Part shown: piece by piece, positions 1 through 8,950 of the stretch
Numbering within the stretch: the first letter of the stretch is position 1
Layout: each line of letters starts with the position of its first letter
NCBI RefSeq assembly: GCF_000392615.1
Contig: NZ_KB933398.1
Location: 3,333,705 to 3,397,704 of the forward strand
Direction: 5' to 3'
From: Lysinibacillus sphaericus OT4b.31
Lineage (GTDB): Bacteria; Bacillota; Bacilli; Bacillales_A; Planococcaceae
Length of the DNA: 64,000 bases
Made by a program: the position numbers and the translations under genes
Notes under the pieces: model-generated
Told to the model about the DNA's origin: nothing
Databases searched by the model: none
The model's input: only the letters and a program-made list of their open reading frames with translations

Positions 1-410
1 TTACAAGTTTTTGGATTCCACAGCTAGCTGGTCAGAAATACGCTATGAGTGACATGTTGACAACTATTCACCTGGCAGCAGATGAGGTTGGTTCTTTCAT
101 GGGTCGTAACTCAAACTTTAGTGGACGTGGATTTGCGGAAATGGAATTTGAAGCCCAATCTATGACACAAGCAGATTTCGACGAATGGGTTACTGATGTA
201 AAAGCGAACGAAAAACCATTAACTGAAGAAAAATTTAATGAGCTATTAGCAGCTGAGCACGTAGGTCGTTCAAGCTACTCATCTACTCATTTAGAATTTA
301 GTCCACCGCCTATGGAACATGGTGACATGGATATGGATGGCATGGATCATGAACAGATGGACCATTCAACTGATTCACACAAAGATTCCGAATCAACACA
401 TTCACATTAA
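1..410 (+). CDS. qoxA: Quinol oxidase subunit II, C-terminal part (gene cut by window start)
   Basis: The open frame runs in from before base 1 (codons from base 3) and ends with TAA at 410. The first residues, including an FWIPQLAGQKYAM stretch, match the periplasmic cupredoxin domain of QoxA/CyoA-type subunit II, and qoxB follows after 27 bp. In this family the subunit is a membrane-anchored lipoprotein that helps form the quinol-oxidising enzyme; it normally lacks the CuA ligands of true cytochrome c oxidases. The last 32 residues are a low-complexity tail with five Met and six His, which could bind metal. The signal peptide and transmembrane helices lie outside the window. The ATG at 45 is internal and not the real start. 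Confidence 0.93.
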   Translation, partial: TSFWIPQLAGQKYAMSDMLTTIHLAADEVGSFMGRNSNFSGRGFAEMEFEAQSMTQADFDEWVTDVKANEKPLTEEKFNELLAAEHVGRSSYSSTHLEFSPPPMEHGDMDMDGMDHEQMDHSTDSHKDSESTHSH

Positions 411-437
411 TTTTCAAATCTGAAAGGAGCGCATCCT

Positions 438-2381
438 ATGAGTATGGAAGAAGTATTCCATCCAATGCAAGAACCGATGATTTTAGCGGCAGCTATTAGC
501 ATCGTTGTTGGTGCAGTTGCTATCGTAGCAGGCCTTACGTATTTCAAAAAATGGGGCTATTTCTACAAAAATTGGCTATCAACCGTTGACCATAAAAAAA
601 TCGGGATTATGTATATCGCCGTTGCACTTTTAATGCTATTCCGCGGTGGTATCGATGCACTATTAATGCGTGCACAAACAGCGGTTCCTGATAACGGACT
701 TCTTGATGCACAACATTATAATGAAATTTTCACAACACACGGTTTAATAATGATTTTATTTATGGCAATGCCATTCGTTATTGGTTTAATGAACGTTGTC
801 ATTCCACTGCAAATTGGTGCACGTGACGTTGCCTTCCCACGTCTAAATGCAGTCAGCTTCTGGCTATTTGCAGCTGGTGCTGGCTTACTGAACCTATCAT
901 TCATCATCGGTGGTTCACCAGATGCAGGTTGGACTGCCTACTTCCCACTATCTGGCACAGAATTTAGTCCGACTGTAGGGAACAACTACTATTCTTTAGC
1001 ACTACAATTATCAGGGATTGGTACGTTAATGACGGGTGTTAACTTCATCACAACGATCATTAAAATGCGTACACCTGGTATGACATTAATGAAAATGCCA
1101 ATGTTTACTTGGTCGATTTTAATTACAAACGTTATTATTGTATTCGCGTTCCCAGTGTTAACTGTTGCGCTAGCACTAATGATGTTAGACCGTCAATTCG
1201 GCACAAAATTCTTTGCTATGCAAGATGGCGGTATGGATATGCTTTGGGCCAACCTATTCTGGGTTTGGGGACATCCTGAGGTTTATATCGTTATTCTACC
1301 AGCCTTCGGTATATTCTCAGAGATCATTGCAACATTTGCACGTAAAAACTTATACGGCTATAAATCAATGGTTATGAGTATGGTTGTTATTTCTTTACTA
1401 TCATTCTTAGTATGGGCCCACCATTTCTATACAATGGGTCACGGCGTTATGGTAAACAGTGTCTTCTCTATTACCACAATGGCGATTGCTGTACCGACCG
1501 GGGTTAAAATATTCAACTGGCTGCTCACGATGAGGCACGGTAAAATTCAATTTACGACCCCAATGCTTTATGCACTTGGCTTTATTCCGATCTTCACAAT
1601 CGGTGGGGTTACAGGGGTAATGCTAGCAATGGCAAGTGCCGACTATCAATATCATAATACGATGTTCCTAGTTGCCCACTTCCACTATGTATTAATTCCA
1701 GGTACAGTGTTCGGGGTACTTGCAGGTTACCACTACTGGTGGCCAAAAATGTTCGGTTTCCGTTTAAATGAAAAAATAGGTAAATTAGGCTTTTGGTTTA
1801 TCGCAATTAGCTTTAACGTGGCATTCTTCCCTCTATTCATCTTAGGTTTAGATGGTTATGCACGTCGTATGTACACATACTCAGAGTCAACAGGCTACGG
1901 TCCACTAAACATGCTATCGTTTATTGGTGCACTTGGTCTTGCAGTCGGCTTTGCGTTTATCGTTTATAACATTTACTACAGCTGGAAACATATGCCGCGT
2001 AACGAAAAAGCAGATGTTTGGGATGGTCGTTCATTAGAATGGACAACGCATTCTCCAGTACCTGAATACAACTTTGCAGTAGTTCCCACTGTTACACGTT
2101 TAGACGAGTTCTGGTTTGCGAAAAAAGAAGGCCGCGATATTACTGCTGGTAAAATTGAAAAAATCCATATGCCTAACAACTCAGGGGCACCGTTCTGGAT
2201 GAGTGGATTCTTCTTCCTTGCAGCATTCTTCGCTGTATTTAATCAATGGATTCCAGCCATCCTAAGTATGCTAGCTGTATTTGGCTTTATGGCTTATCGT
2301 TCATTTGAAAAAGATCATGGTCGTTATATTTCTGTTGAGGAAATTAACGAAACTGAGAAACGTTTGAGAGGTGACAAATAA
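438..2381 (+). CDS. qoxB: Quinol oxidase subunit I (heme-copper oxidase)
   Basis: This 647-residue multi-helix membrane protein is the catalytic subunit that reduces oxygen to water at the heme-CuB centre and pumps protons. Visible motifs are the N-terminal [12 protein letters not shown] segment, THGLIM (low-spin heme ligand region), WGHPEVY and AHHFYTMG (CuB ligands with the His-Tyr pair) and VAHFHYVLI (heme ligands). The length is usual for QoxB, which carries extra helices compared with a minimal subunit I. An AAAGGAG site precedes the ATG. It is the second gene of the qoxABCD operon, and qoxC begins two bases after its stop. Confidence 0.97.
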   Translation: MSMEEVFHPMQEPMILAAAISIVVGAVAIVAGLTYFKKWGYFYKNWLSTVDHKKIGIMYIAVALLMLFRGGIDALLMRAQTAVPDNGLLDAQHYNEIFTTHGLIMILFMAMPFVIGLMNVVIPLQIGARDVAFPRLNAVSFWLFAAGAGLLNLSFIIGGSPDAGWTAYFPLSGTEFSPTVGNNYYSLALQLSGIGTLMTGVNFITTIIKMRTPGMTLMKMPMFTWSILITNVIIVFAFPVLTVALALMMLDRQFGTKFFAMQDGGMDMLWANLFWVWGHPEVYIVILPAFGIFSEIIATFARKNLYGYKSMVMSMVVISLLSFLVWAHHFYTMGHGVMVNSVFSITTMAIAVPTGVKIFNWLLTMRHGKIQFTTPMLYALGFIPIFTIGGVTGVMLAMASADYQYHNTMFLVAHFHYVLIPGTVFGVLAGYHYWWPKMFGFRLNEKIGKLGFWFIAISFNVAFFPLFILGLDGYARRMYTYSESTGYGPLNMLSFIGALGLAVGFAFIVYNIYYSWKHMPRNEKADVWDGRSLEWTTHSPVPEYNFAVVPTVTRLDEFWFAKKEGRDITAGKIEKIHMPNNSGAPFWMSGFFFLAAFFAVFNQWIPAILSMLAVFGFMAYRSFEKDHGRYISVEEINETEKRLRGDK

Positions 2382-2382
2382 T

Positions 2383-2982
2383 ATGAAAATCGATTCTTCA
2401 CTTCCATTAGAATATAGTACAGAGGAAAACCGTCTAAAAATCTTTGGTTTCTGGATTTTCCTCGGCGCCGAAATCGTGTTATTCGCCACACTCTTTACCG
2501 TCTATTTTACGCTTCACAACCGTACAGGTAGTGGCCCAACTGGCGCAGAAATTTTCGAGTTAACACCAGTATTACTGGAAACATTTTTACTTTTAGCAAG
2601 TAGTTTTACAATTGGTCTTGGCGTACATGCTATGCGTCTTGGCAATAAAAAAGCAATGATGACATTCTTCATCATTACACTTGTGCTTGGTCTTGGTTTC
2701 TTAGGTATTGAGATTGATGAATTTGTTACTTATGTACATGAAGGTGCGACAATTACTACAAGCGCATTCTTATCATCATTAATGACTTTACTTGGTACGC
2801 ACGGTGCCCACGTAACATTTGGTTTCTTCTGGGGCGTTGCAATTTTAATCCAAGTAGCAAAACGTGGTTTAAACCCACAAACGGCTAACAAAGCGTTTAT
2901 CTTCTCACTGTACTGGCATTTCCTAGACGTTGTTTGGATTTTCATCTTCAGCTTCGTCTACTTGAAAGGACTGATTAGCTGA
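2383..2982 (+). CDS. qoxC: Quinol oxidase subunit III
   Basis: This 199-residue protein has about five hydrophobic helices and belongs to the cytochrome c oxidase subunit III family. The ATG at 2383 was chosen over an in-frame GTG at 2371 because an AGAGGTG ribosome site at 2367-2373 lies a good distance before the ATG and overlaps the GTG. Motifs typical of subunit III include FGFWIFLGAEIVLFATLF near the N terminus, LLGTHGAHVTFG in the middle and YWHFLDVVWIFIF at the end. It supports assembly and stability of the oxidase and does not carry the redox centres. Its stop overlaps the qoxD start by one base, indicating translational coupling. Confidence 0.95.
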   Translation: MKIDSSLPLEYSTEENRLKIFGFWIFLGAEIVLFATLFTVYFTLHNRTGSGPTGAEIFELTPVLLETFLLLASSFTIGLGVHAMRLGNKKAMMTFFIITLVLGLGFLGIEIDEFVTYVHEGATITTSAFLSSLMTLLGTHGAHVTFGFFWGVAILIQVAKRGLNPQTANKAFIFSLYWHFLDVVWIFIFSFVYLKGLIS

Positions 2983-3263
2983 TGAAGGAATTATTCCCAA
3001 AACAACATGTGATGGGCTTCGGCTTCTCACTTTTACTAACACTTGTCGCGTTATCTGTTATCGCATTTGACATGTCTTACACAATGGCATTCGCTATTCT
3101 ACTAGTGACTGCTCTTGCGCAAGCAACAGTTCAATTAGTATTATTCATGCACATCGGTGAATCTGAAGACAAGAAAACGTTATATACAACGATTTTATAT
3201 TCTGTATTCGTAGGTGTCGTAACAATCCTTGGTACATTATTTGCCATGATCTGGGGTTATTAA
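2982..3263 (+). CDS. qoxD: Quinol oxidase subunit IV
   Basis: This 93-residue protein has three hydrophobic segments and fits the small prokaryotic subunit IV family of quinol oxidases (LVLFMHIGE motif in the middle). The start ATG overlaps the TGA of qoxC (TGATG), and a GAAAGGA ribosome site lies inside the end of qoxC. Subunit IV is thought to help insert copper or stabilise the CuB site during assembly. It is the last gene of the operon; a hairpin followed by a T-run begins eleven bases later. Confidence 0.93.
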   Translation: MKELFPKQHVMGFGFSLLLTLVALSVIAFDMSYTMAFAILLVTALAQATVQLVLFMHIGESEDKKTLYTTILYSVFVGVVTILGTLFAMIWGY

Positions 3264-3271
3264 TCATTAAA

Positions 3272-3311
3272 GGTCGCGAAAATGCTTGTCATTTTCTCGG
3301 CTTTTTTTCTT
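3272..3311 (+). terminator. Intrinsic terminator of the qox operon
   Basis: Inverted arms CGCGAAAATG and CATTTTCTCG (one mismatch) enclose a short loop and are followed by CTTTTTTTCTTTT. It lies directly after qoxD. Confidence 0.85.
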
Positions 3312-3382
3312 TTCTAAGATTAATATTTTCTCCATTTAACCCGACATTATACAGGAATACAGGATGAAAGGAGACAATACAA

Positions 3383-3640
3383 ATGACTTCAAGTGTAAAT
3401 TTATGGCCTACTATTCCTAGCCTTAGTACAAGATTATCACCAACAAACAAAAACGCAGCAACGACTAGTGACTTTACTACTTATTTGTTACATGCAACTG
3501 CTGCTCTCAATAAAACAAGCTCCACTTCTAACAGCATAGACGCACTACTATCTGAAGCTTACGAGCAGAATAAAACCAGCTCGACTTCGCTTTATAATTT
3601 GTTTGGTAATATGTATGGGCATTCCATACCTCGACGATGA
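3383..3640 (+). CDS. Hypothetical 85-residue Ser/Thr-rich protein, first of a three-gene overlapping operon
   Basis: I do not recognise this protein. It starts at an ATG preceded by GAAAGGAGACAATACAA, a good ribosome site. It is rich in Ser, Thr and Asn and contains the heptapeptide NKTSSTS twice, about 22 residues apart, so a short internal duplication is likely. No signal peptide or membrane helix is evident. Its TGA overlaps the ATG of the next ORF (ATGA), so the two are probably translationally coupled. Confidence 0.6.
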   Translation: MTSSVNLWPTIPSLSTRLSPTNKNAATTSDFTTYLLHATAALNKTSSTSNSIDALLSEAYEQNKTSSTSLYNLFGNMYGHSIPRR

Positions 3641-3876
3641 AAACCCCAACAATGTCCGATTACCTACAGAACACTTTTCAACCGCAGCAGTTTAAAACAT
3701 TGTCAATGGCACAGGACAAGCTACAAACACAAATGACGAATTTCGCCGCAACTGTCCATGAAAACAGTCCTCTCTTTGTCCAACAAAACCTTGCAAAAAT
3801 GAAAAACAATATTGCCCTATTAAATGACTACTTAGCACAGCAAACAGATACAGCAATTAATAATAGTACTCTGTGA
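3637..3876 (+). CDS. Hypothetical 79-residue protein, second of the overlapping operon
   Basis: Unrecognised. The protein is Gln- and Asn-rich, predicted helical and soluble, with no signal peptide. The start overlaps the preceding stop (ATGA), and its own stop overlaps the next ORF's GTG (GTGA). The tight packing and shared direction argue that these ORFs are expressed together even though no function can be assigned. Confidence 0.55.
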   Translation: MKTPTMSDYLQNTFQPQQFKTLSMAQDKLQTQMTNFAATVHENSPLFVQQNLAKMKNNIALLNDYLAQQTDTAINNSTL

Positions 3877-4505
3877 CTGCACTAATAAGTAGTCCTTCTA
3901 CAAGCAATCATATAGTAGATGTCCTGGCTCCGCATTGTCGCACTACAATGCCTGATATGTTTGGCGAAGGCACTGAAAAATCCGATATGCCAATTGAAAT
4001 GTATATGAAACAAGATCAAGGCTTCTTTATGAAGGATGTGGCATCTGACAGTTGGTTTAAGTTACCTAACGAAAAATTTGATGACATTCTAGACCAAACA
4101 GCTTCTTCCGCTGATGCAAAACAACAATTACAACAACTTAAAGAATATATTGATGATTTCACATTCGAACAAAATGACGATGCATATGTACTAACACTTA
4201 AATCAAAAGGTGATCGTTTTAAAGATCTAATTGATTCACAAGTTCAAGAGTCTATACAGGGGCTTGGGCTTGAAGAAAATCCTCTAGATAACTTAACAAT
4301 TGATAAAGTGAACTACGTGCTATATATCGATAAAGAAACGTTCGATACAACAAAAATGGATATGAATTTTGACTTCAAAATGAAAGTTGAAGACGAAGAA
4401 TTAGCGATGACAACGAAGTCAGTGATTACCTATACTGATTTCAATCACCTTAAAACAATTGATATTCCACAAAATATTATCGATAATGCAACTGAGCCAC
4501 AATAA
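3873..4505 (+). CDS. DUF6612-like protein lacking the usual N-terminal lipoprotein part
   Basis: From about residue 30 this 210-residue protein resembles the Bacillus family of secreted DUF6612-type lipoproteins: alternating strands with Met-rich segments (PIEMYMK, TKMDMNFDFKMKV) and a central SWFKLP-like motif. Members of that family normally start with a signal peptide and lipobox and a first beta repeat. Here the N terminus is a short non-hydrophobic stretch starting with GTG at the end of the previous ORF, so the gene looks 5'-truncated or rearranged. Possible internal starts are the ATGs in the MPDMF region. A terminator hairpin follows at 4514. The family assignment is from memory and moderately sure. 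Confidence 0.6.
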   Translation: MTALISSPSTSNHIVDVLAPHCRTTMPDMFGEGTEKSDMPIEMYMKQDQGFFMKDVASDSWFKLPNEKFDDILDQTASSADAKQQLQQLKEYIDDFTFEQNDDAYVLTLKSKGDRFKDLIDSQVQESIQGLGLEENPLDNLTIDKVNYVLYIDKETFDTTKMDMNFDFKMKVEDEELAMTTKSVITYTDFNHLKTIDIPQNIIDNATEPQ

Positions 4506-4513
4506 TCGAAAAC

Positions 4514-4551
4514 AGCCAGTTTCCGAGATTTCGGGGACTGGCTTTCTTTAT
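4514..4551 (+). terminator. Intrinsic terminator after the three-gene operon
   Basis: The arms AGCCAGTTTCCG and CGGGGACTGGCT pair with two G-T wobbles and are followed by TTTCTTTAT. Confidence 0.75.
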
Positions 4552-4875
4552 CGAAAATTTATTATTTTTTCAGATGACTATCTACTGTAATAAACCAGTC
4601 TTACAGAAGTATAAACGCTCTTATCATTTACTGTAAGCAATGTTGAGTAGAATGCTTTATCCCATTTTGTCGACAATGTGTATACATTATCCGTATGGAA
4701 GAAATAATCATTTACCAACTCACTTACTAATATATTCCATAAAATCACAACGAATAAAGTCAATTCAGTCCATTAACTCTTACTTCCTGCTGAAACAATC
4801 GCTGATAGCATTGAACTGGTCTTTCCTAGTTACGTGCAATGATGAAATACATTTATTCGCTTTATTATGTAAAAA

Positions 4876-4926
4876 AGAAAAAGTGCTTTAACCCTGTTAT
4901 ACAGGATTTAAAGCACTTTTTTATAA
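4876..4926. terminator. Bidirectional hairpin terminator at the end of the usp gene
   Basis: A long inverted repeat (AAAGTGCTTTAA / TTTAAAGCACTTT) has A-runs on one side and T-runs on the other, six bases before the end of the minus-strand usp gene. Its inner arms carry the AACCCT / AGGATTT core seen in several other hairpins of this window. Confidence 0.75.
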
Positions 4927-4931
4927 AACTA

Positions 4932-5357
4932 TTATCGAACAATTAGTACATCACATTTAGCTAGACGGACGATGCGTTCTGCTACTGAACCCAGTACCAT
5001 TTTTTCTAATTGATTTAACCCTGTAGCACCACATACAATTAAATCAACATCAGGTAGTTGTGTTAAAATGCCCTTTGGAGAACCTGTTTCTACAACAACT
5101 TCTACATTTGTTACACCCGCAGTTTGAGCTTCATTCTTTATTTTTTCGATTTTGATGAGGTTTTCCTCTTTCAGTTTCTCAGCATACTTCAAGTCATAAG
5201 CGGTGATAGCTCCAAATGATTTCGTGTCAACAACATTGACCAATTGTAAAGTAGCCCCACCCTCCGTTGCTATACTTACAGCGCGTTCATAAGCCTTTAG
5301 TGATTGTTCTGAAAAATCAATCGCTACTGCAATTCTTGTGTAATCCTTCGTCATCAT
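4932..5357 (-). CDS. Universal stress protein (UspA family)
   Basis: The protein is about 140 residues with a single Usp domain. The N terminus reads RIAVAIDFSEQS and the C terminus has the nucleotide-binding signature of UspA proteins (VCGATGLNQLEKMVLGSVAERIV, pattern G-2x-G-9x-G-S/T). It is a cytoplasmic stress-resistance protein that probably binds ATP; no specific partner can be inferred. Two ATGs stand in tandem at the start. The second (5354) has the better spacing from the GAGGAGG site, so the protein may be one residue shorter than the coordinates given. Confidence 0.9.
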   Translation of the reverse strand: MMTKDYTRIAVAIDFSEQSLKAYERAVSIATEGGATLQLVNVVDTKSFGAITAYDLKYAEKLKEENLIKIEKIKNEAQTAGVTNVEVVVETGSPKGILTQLPDVDLIVCGATGLNQLEKMVLGSVAERIVRLAKCDVLIVR

Positions 5358-5377
5358 AATCCTCCTCGTAAATTAGT

Positions 5378-6442
5378 TTAATGTCTTAATGGAATTCGAT
5401 ACAATTTGTCGTCATTTTCCAGTGGAATACCCCGTCCATCTCTATTATTGCTAATAAAATACAGGAACTTTCCATCAACTAGTATATCTCGAATCCTACC
5501 TAGTCCACTAATTATTTTTCTTTGTTGACCCGTCTCAACATCAAATTCCAAAATTGCCGTTCCTTTTAATGTGGCAACATACAATTTACCGTCATAATAA
5601 TCCATACCTGATGGCGCCCAAGTAGTGTTGCTTCCTGATGTAAACAGTGGAGCAATCATGCCCTCTTGTTTCTCAGTACCTTCGATAATCGGCCAGCCAT
5701 AATTGTGGCCCGCATCAACGATGTTTAGCTCATCATTTGCAGTATTGCCGTGTTCACTAGCGTATAATGTACCATCTGGCGACCATGCCAGGCCTTGAGG
5801 ATTACGATGCCCATAACTATATACATAAGAATTTGGAAATGGATTATCACTCGGTATAGATCCATCTAAATTCATTCGCAAAATTTTCCCTTCCAGTGTG
5901 TCTCGGTCCTGTGCTCTAGATGGACTCAGTGCATCTCCAACAGTTGCATACAGTTTGCCATCTGGCCCAATCTTAAGCCTTCCTCCATGATGATACGTGC
6001 CACTTTTAATATGATCGAGGAGCAACTGCTCTTCCTTCCAGTAATTGTCTTCGAGCCTAAATGTACTAATCCGGTTAAATTGTTTGGCGCCATCTACATA
6101 CGTATAATAAGCATATGCTCGATTCGATTGTGGAAAGTCTGGAGCAAGAGCAAACCCTAATAATCCTGCTTCTGAAGCTGTCGCAAGGTCTTTTTCGAGT
6201 TTCACATGTTGCCTCTCTATTTCACCATTTGCTATCTTCACTATAGTTCCCGGTCTTTCTGATAAATAAAATGTATCGTCTACTTTTTCAATCGACCATG
6301 GTATTTTTAGTTTATCTGCGATAACTTCTACTTCTGTATTAGACATCTCTATAGCACCATGATTATCTTTTTGAGGCTCTTTGCTAATACACCCTACTAG
6401 TAAAAACAGGGTCAGCATCGTTAGGACAAAAACTTTTTTCAA
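5378..6442 (-). CDS. PQQ-dependent sugar dehydrogenase-like lipoprotein
   Basis: This 354-residue protein starts at a TTG and has a lipoprotein signal peptide with a lipobox ending in LLVGC, so it should be anchored outside the membrane. The rest fits the glucose/sorbosone dehydrogenase beta-propeller family: SIEKVDDTFYLSERPGTI, EAGLLGFALAPDF, YHHGGRLKIGPDGKLYATVGDA and SYGHRNPQGLAW. Members oxidise sugars with PQQ in some bacteria; in Bacillus relatives the substrate is unknown and PQQ synthesis is usually absent, so catalysis is uncertain. It ends 20 bp upstream of the usp gene on the same strand and could be co-transcribed with it. Confidence 0.88.
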   Translation of the reverse strand: MKKVFVLTMLTLFLLVGCISKEPQKDNHGAIEMSNTEVEVIADKLKIPWSIEKVDDTFYLSERPGTIVKIANGEIERQHVKLEKDLATASEAGLLGFALAPDFPQSNRAYAYYTYVDGAKQFNRISTFRLEDNYWKEEQLLLDHIKSGTYHHGGRLKIGPDGKLYATVGDALSPSRAQDRDTLEGKILRMNLDGSIPSDNPFPNSYVYSYGHRNPQGLAWSPDGTLYASEHGNTANDELNIVDAGHNYGWPIIEGTEKQEGMIAPLFTSGSNTTWAPSGMDYYDGKLYVATLKGTAILEFDVETGQQRKIISGLGRIRDILVDGKFLYFISNNRDGRGIPLENDDKLYRIPLRH

Positions 6443-6604
6443 CCACTATCACTCTTTTCTTTAATTTGATTATCCTAGAACACTTTCTTTTACCCAATTC
6501 ATTCATGGAGCCTTTACTTCCTCATTAAATTCCAATAAACTGTAAATAGCACTAAGTGTCGTACCACACTAAATCAAGTTAAACCCTAATGGAGTGATTG
6601 GACA

Positions 6605-6811
6605 ATGGAAAGATTCGACATGAATTTTCAACATAAAATCGTCAAAATTTGGTTTTTAATTGTGCTGCCCATGCTTATTTTATCCATTATCTTCAAGTTA
6701 CTGTTCCCGATTGAAAAAACTTTTTTCATGACAGTGATTCTTATTATAACAGTGGTGAGTCATTGGATTTGGGCTATATGCTATGCCAAAAAACGAGTTC
6801 GTCCTCATTAA
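6605..6811 (+). CDS. Small membrane protein, 68 residues
   Basis: Unrecognised. Two hydrophobic helices (roughly residues 13-32 and 40-60) and a basic C terminus point to a small inner-membrane protein. A GGAG precedes the ATG at moderate distance; an in-frame ATG six codons later is an alternative start. It stands alone before a decayed Nudix gene. Confidence 0.45.
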   Translation: MERFDMNFQHKIVKIWFLIVLPMLILSIIFKLLFPIEKTFFMTVILIITVVSHWIWAICYAKKRVRPH

Positions 6812-6846
6812 AGAATTCACATGAAACTAAGTACAAGGTGTCTCTT

Positions 6847-7127
6847 ATGGAAGAAGTAAAAGTCGTCTATGCATTAATCAAAAATATCGATAATGAAATT
6901 CTTATGGTACATAATCATGAAGGTCATTGGTCGCTACCTGGTGGAAGGTTGAGGCTGATGAAACACTAATTGAAGCGGGTATAGAAACTATAAAATTGCC
7001 AGATGAAATTACTCAAATCGAATGGGCATCTATTGAAACGGCCAATCAACGAATGTCTTATTATTCAGGTGGAGTTGACAAACTTTTAAAAAACCATACC
7101 CTTTATAGCAACCAAGGAACGATTTAA
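6847..7127 (+). pseudogene. Broken Nudix hydrolase gene
   Basis: The ATG at 6847 (AAGGTG upstream) opens a typical Nudix N terminus: VVYALIKNIDNEILMVHNHEGHWSLPGG. Right after LPGG the frame must shift by one base to continue as KVEADETLIEAG. The conserved RE-x-x-EE part of the Nudix box is then missing and the reading continues directly into a C-terminal segment ending at 7127. A frameshift plus an internal deletion of the catalytic box make this a pseudogene of a nucleoside-diphosphate-X hydrolase. Confidence 0.75.
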
Positions 7128-7205
7128 CATGATTTACTGTTGGCGGAGATGTTAATCATAGTGAGCTATGAAAAAGCATCATATAGACGAAGATAATTGG
7201 TGAAT

Positions 7206-7310
7206 CCCTAGTGTTGGAAATAAGACTATCATTTGAAGAAACGGGCATAGTGGTTATTACCTTAAAATTGTTCGGTATCTATTCTGGAAAAAACTTATTT
7301 AAAGGCAAAA
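7206..7310 (+). pseudogene. Second Nudix fragment (catalytic-box region only)
   Basis: In one frame the stretch reads LSFEETGIVVITLKLFGIYS, which matches the end of a Nudix box (EE-T-G) and the following strand of another Nudix subfamily. There is no start, no upstream GG-x5-E and no C terminus. It is a decayed piece, apparently of a different Nudix gene from the one just upstream. Confidence 0.5.
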
Positions 7311-7324
7311 AAAAGAAGAAGACG

Positions 7325-7486
7325 TCACTCAGGCGCCTCTTCTATTATACTAGCAAATTCTAAAACTTCGCCTTCAGCCTTTGTTTTTTCAAGAACTTCT
7401 AAATACTCTTCTTTTCTGTCGATGAGTCGTTCATGTTGCAATTTTTGGTACGAAAATAGAAAGTCATTACTAACTGCTTTTCCCAT
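7325..7486 (-). CDS. Small 53-residue acidic protein
   Basis: A short ORF starts at the ATG at 7484-7486, preceded by an AAATGAGGTGAG ribosome site. The product is charged, helical and Glu/Lys-rich with an acidic end (EEAPE). The stop overlaps a GAAGA/TCTTC hairpin followed by a T-run, which would terminate this gene. I do not recognise the family. The good ribosome site and matching terminator support a real gene. Confidence 0.5.
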   Translation of the reverse strand: MGKAVSNDFLFSYQKLQHERLIDRKEEYLEVLEKTKAEGEVLEFASIIEEAPE

Positions 7487-7713
7487 AAACTCACCTCATT
7501 TAATAGTATTAATTAACCCTATTATAATATTGGTAATATTTTCTGACAATTAGTTTTTAACTTTTGATTATATTGAACCAATTTTAAAGAAGGTCAAAAG
7601 ACTTGAGGTGATTAAGCTAAGTTCGCTATGTACTTTAAGCATTTTTCATTTTTCTACATGCAAAAAGCCACACTTCAATAAAAGTGTGACCCTCGGAATG
7701 CCAATGATTTTTC

Positions 7714-8127
7714 TTAGTGAAAAAATGGTAGCATTTTTTCTGCTACTACCTTTTCGCCAGCATGCACCCACTTACTTTTATTGTGGATCTGAGCATCTTT
7801 ATCAAGAGGCGTTTGAAATTGACTAGCGCCCGTAGCTTCTAGCAATGAACCCTCATCATAATCTAATCCTATATTCGTCACATGTTTGATGACAAAAGGG
7901 GTTTGGAAGCGAATCTGCGCATCATAAAAATCCAACTCTCCCTCTGTTACGATAAAAGGTACCCGCAAATAGATAGTTTCGCCTCCGTCACGCCATAAAA
8001 CCGTATCGAAACTCCCTTTGTCATAATCCCAATTACCTCCAATTGTAAAACCTTGTCCTTCAATGTGATCACGTAAATATCCAAATCCTATTTGTTTTCC
8101 AACAATATTAGATTCAAATTGTAACAA
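7714..8127 (-). CDS. YugN-like family protein
   Basis: The protein is about 137 residues and resembles the YugN-like family of Bacillales: an IGGNWDYDKGSFDTVLW block, YLRVPF, and a C-terminal PLDKDAQI-like segment with GEKVVAEKM. The function of the family is not known; proteins are soluble. I chose a TTG start at 8125-8127 because AAGGAGG lies nine bases before it, while the longer frame begins without a ribosome site. It appears to be a single-gene unit. Confidence 0.78.
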   Translation of the reverse strand: MLQFESNIVGKQIGFGYLRDHIEGQGFTIGGNWDYDKGSFDTVLWRDGGETIYLRVPFIVTEGELDFYDAQIRFQTPFVIKHVTNIGLDYDEGSLLEATGASQFQTPLDKDAQIHNKSKWVHAGEKVVAEKMLPFFH

Positions 8128-8505
8128 TTGTATTTCCCTCCTTATGTTCGATTTCAGTCTAACCTTAAAAAGAGAAATACAAACCATTACACTTATATTA
8201 AAAGAACCAGTTTTTCAAAAAAGGTCGGCTCCTCGATGTCCTTATGTTTAAAACCTGAAGTAGCATTAAAATACATTAAATTGAATCAATTTCATAATTC
8301 ACTTTTATATATCAATACAGGCGGACGCTTCCCGCTAGAGTCGCCACCTTACGCTCCTACAAAAAATGTTCGTGTTCTTTATAGAAAAACTATTTATGAT
8401 ATTAATTCAATTATGTACTTATTAAATAAATACACTTAAACTATAATTATTATAAGTCCGGCGTGAATACAAAAAGTGAATTATTTCGAAGGAGTGTTCA
8501 TTTAT

Positions 8506-8610
8506 ATGAAAAAATATTTTTTAAACATGTTTTTATTATTATCTTTATCATTACTTCTTGTTGGATGCGGAAATAAAGATGTTCCTTATGACTATGAATA
8601 TGATAGATAA
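8506..8610 (+). CDS. Tiny lipoprotein, 34 residues
   Basis: An ATG preceded by GAAGGAG opens a 34-codon ORF. It encodes a signal peptide (MKKYFLNMFLLLSLSLLL) ending in the lipobox VGC and then only about a dozen polar, Tyr/Asp-rich residues. It could be a genuine micro-lipoprotein or the leftover 5' end of a longer lipoprotein gene. The stop is clean and no homologous continuation is visible in other frames. Confidence 0.5.
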   Translation: MKKYFLNMFLLLSLSLLLVGCGNKDVPYDYEYDR

Positions 8611-8708
8611 ATTTGCTTTTCATTTATGCAATATAATAAGTTTTCCCATGCCATCACCAAAAGCAGAGACATCCATTGTAATATTAAAGGCCCTGACTCC
8701 AAAACTAA

Positions 8709-8740
8709 AAAAAGTCACGCTCATTGAACGTGACTCGTTA
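8709..8740 (-). terminator. Intrinsic terminator of the 69-residue ORF
   Basis: The arms AGTCACG / CGTGACT are followed on the minus strand by a run ending in TTTTTTTAG. Confidence 0.7.
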
Positions 8741-8950
8741 TCATTTAACTTTTATTTTTTCTATTTCAGCAATATACGTAGCTTCTTCATTAATTTTGAT
8801 ATAGTGATTTTTTGATTCCTTATAATAGCCTTCTTTTTTCAAATAGTCTTTTAGTTTCGATTTCTTCACAAATAGTTTTTCATTTACCTTCTGTTCACAT
8901 TGTTGACCATCTATCCCTTTAGTAATGAACATTATATAAATTTTTGTCAA
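8741..8950 (-). CDS. Small Lys-rich protein, 69 residues
   Basis: Unrecognised. The TTG start at 8948-8950 has a GAGGGGGG ribosome site just upstream, so it is preferred over the longer frame. The product is charged and Lys/Glu/Tyr-rich, without a signal peptide. A clear terminator for this strand overlaps and follows its end. Confidence 0.45.
   Translation of the reverse strand: MTKIYIMFITKGIDGQQCEQKVNEKLFVKKSKLKDYLKKEGYYKESKNHYIKINEEATYIAEIEKIKVK

Noticed and set aside
4578-4891. ORFs on both strands in the qox-usp interval
   Set aside because: No ribosome sites, low-complexity translations and overlap with each other and with a terminator; treated as chance frames.
8128-8439. 103-residue plus-strand ORF
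   Set aside because: It starts inside the leader of the yugN-like gene, has no ribosome site and crosses a GC-richer GGCGGACGCTT-type string common in Bacillus intergenic DNA; not believable as a protein.
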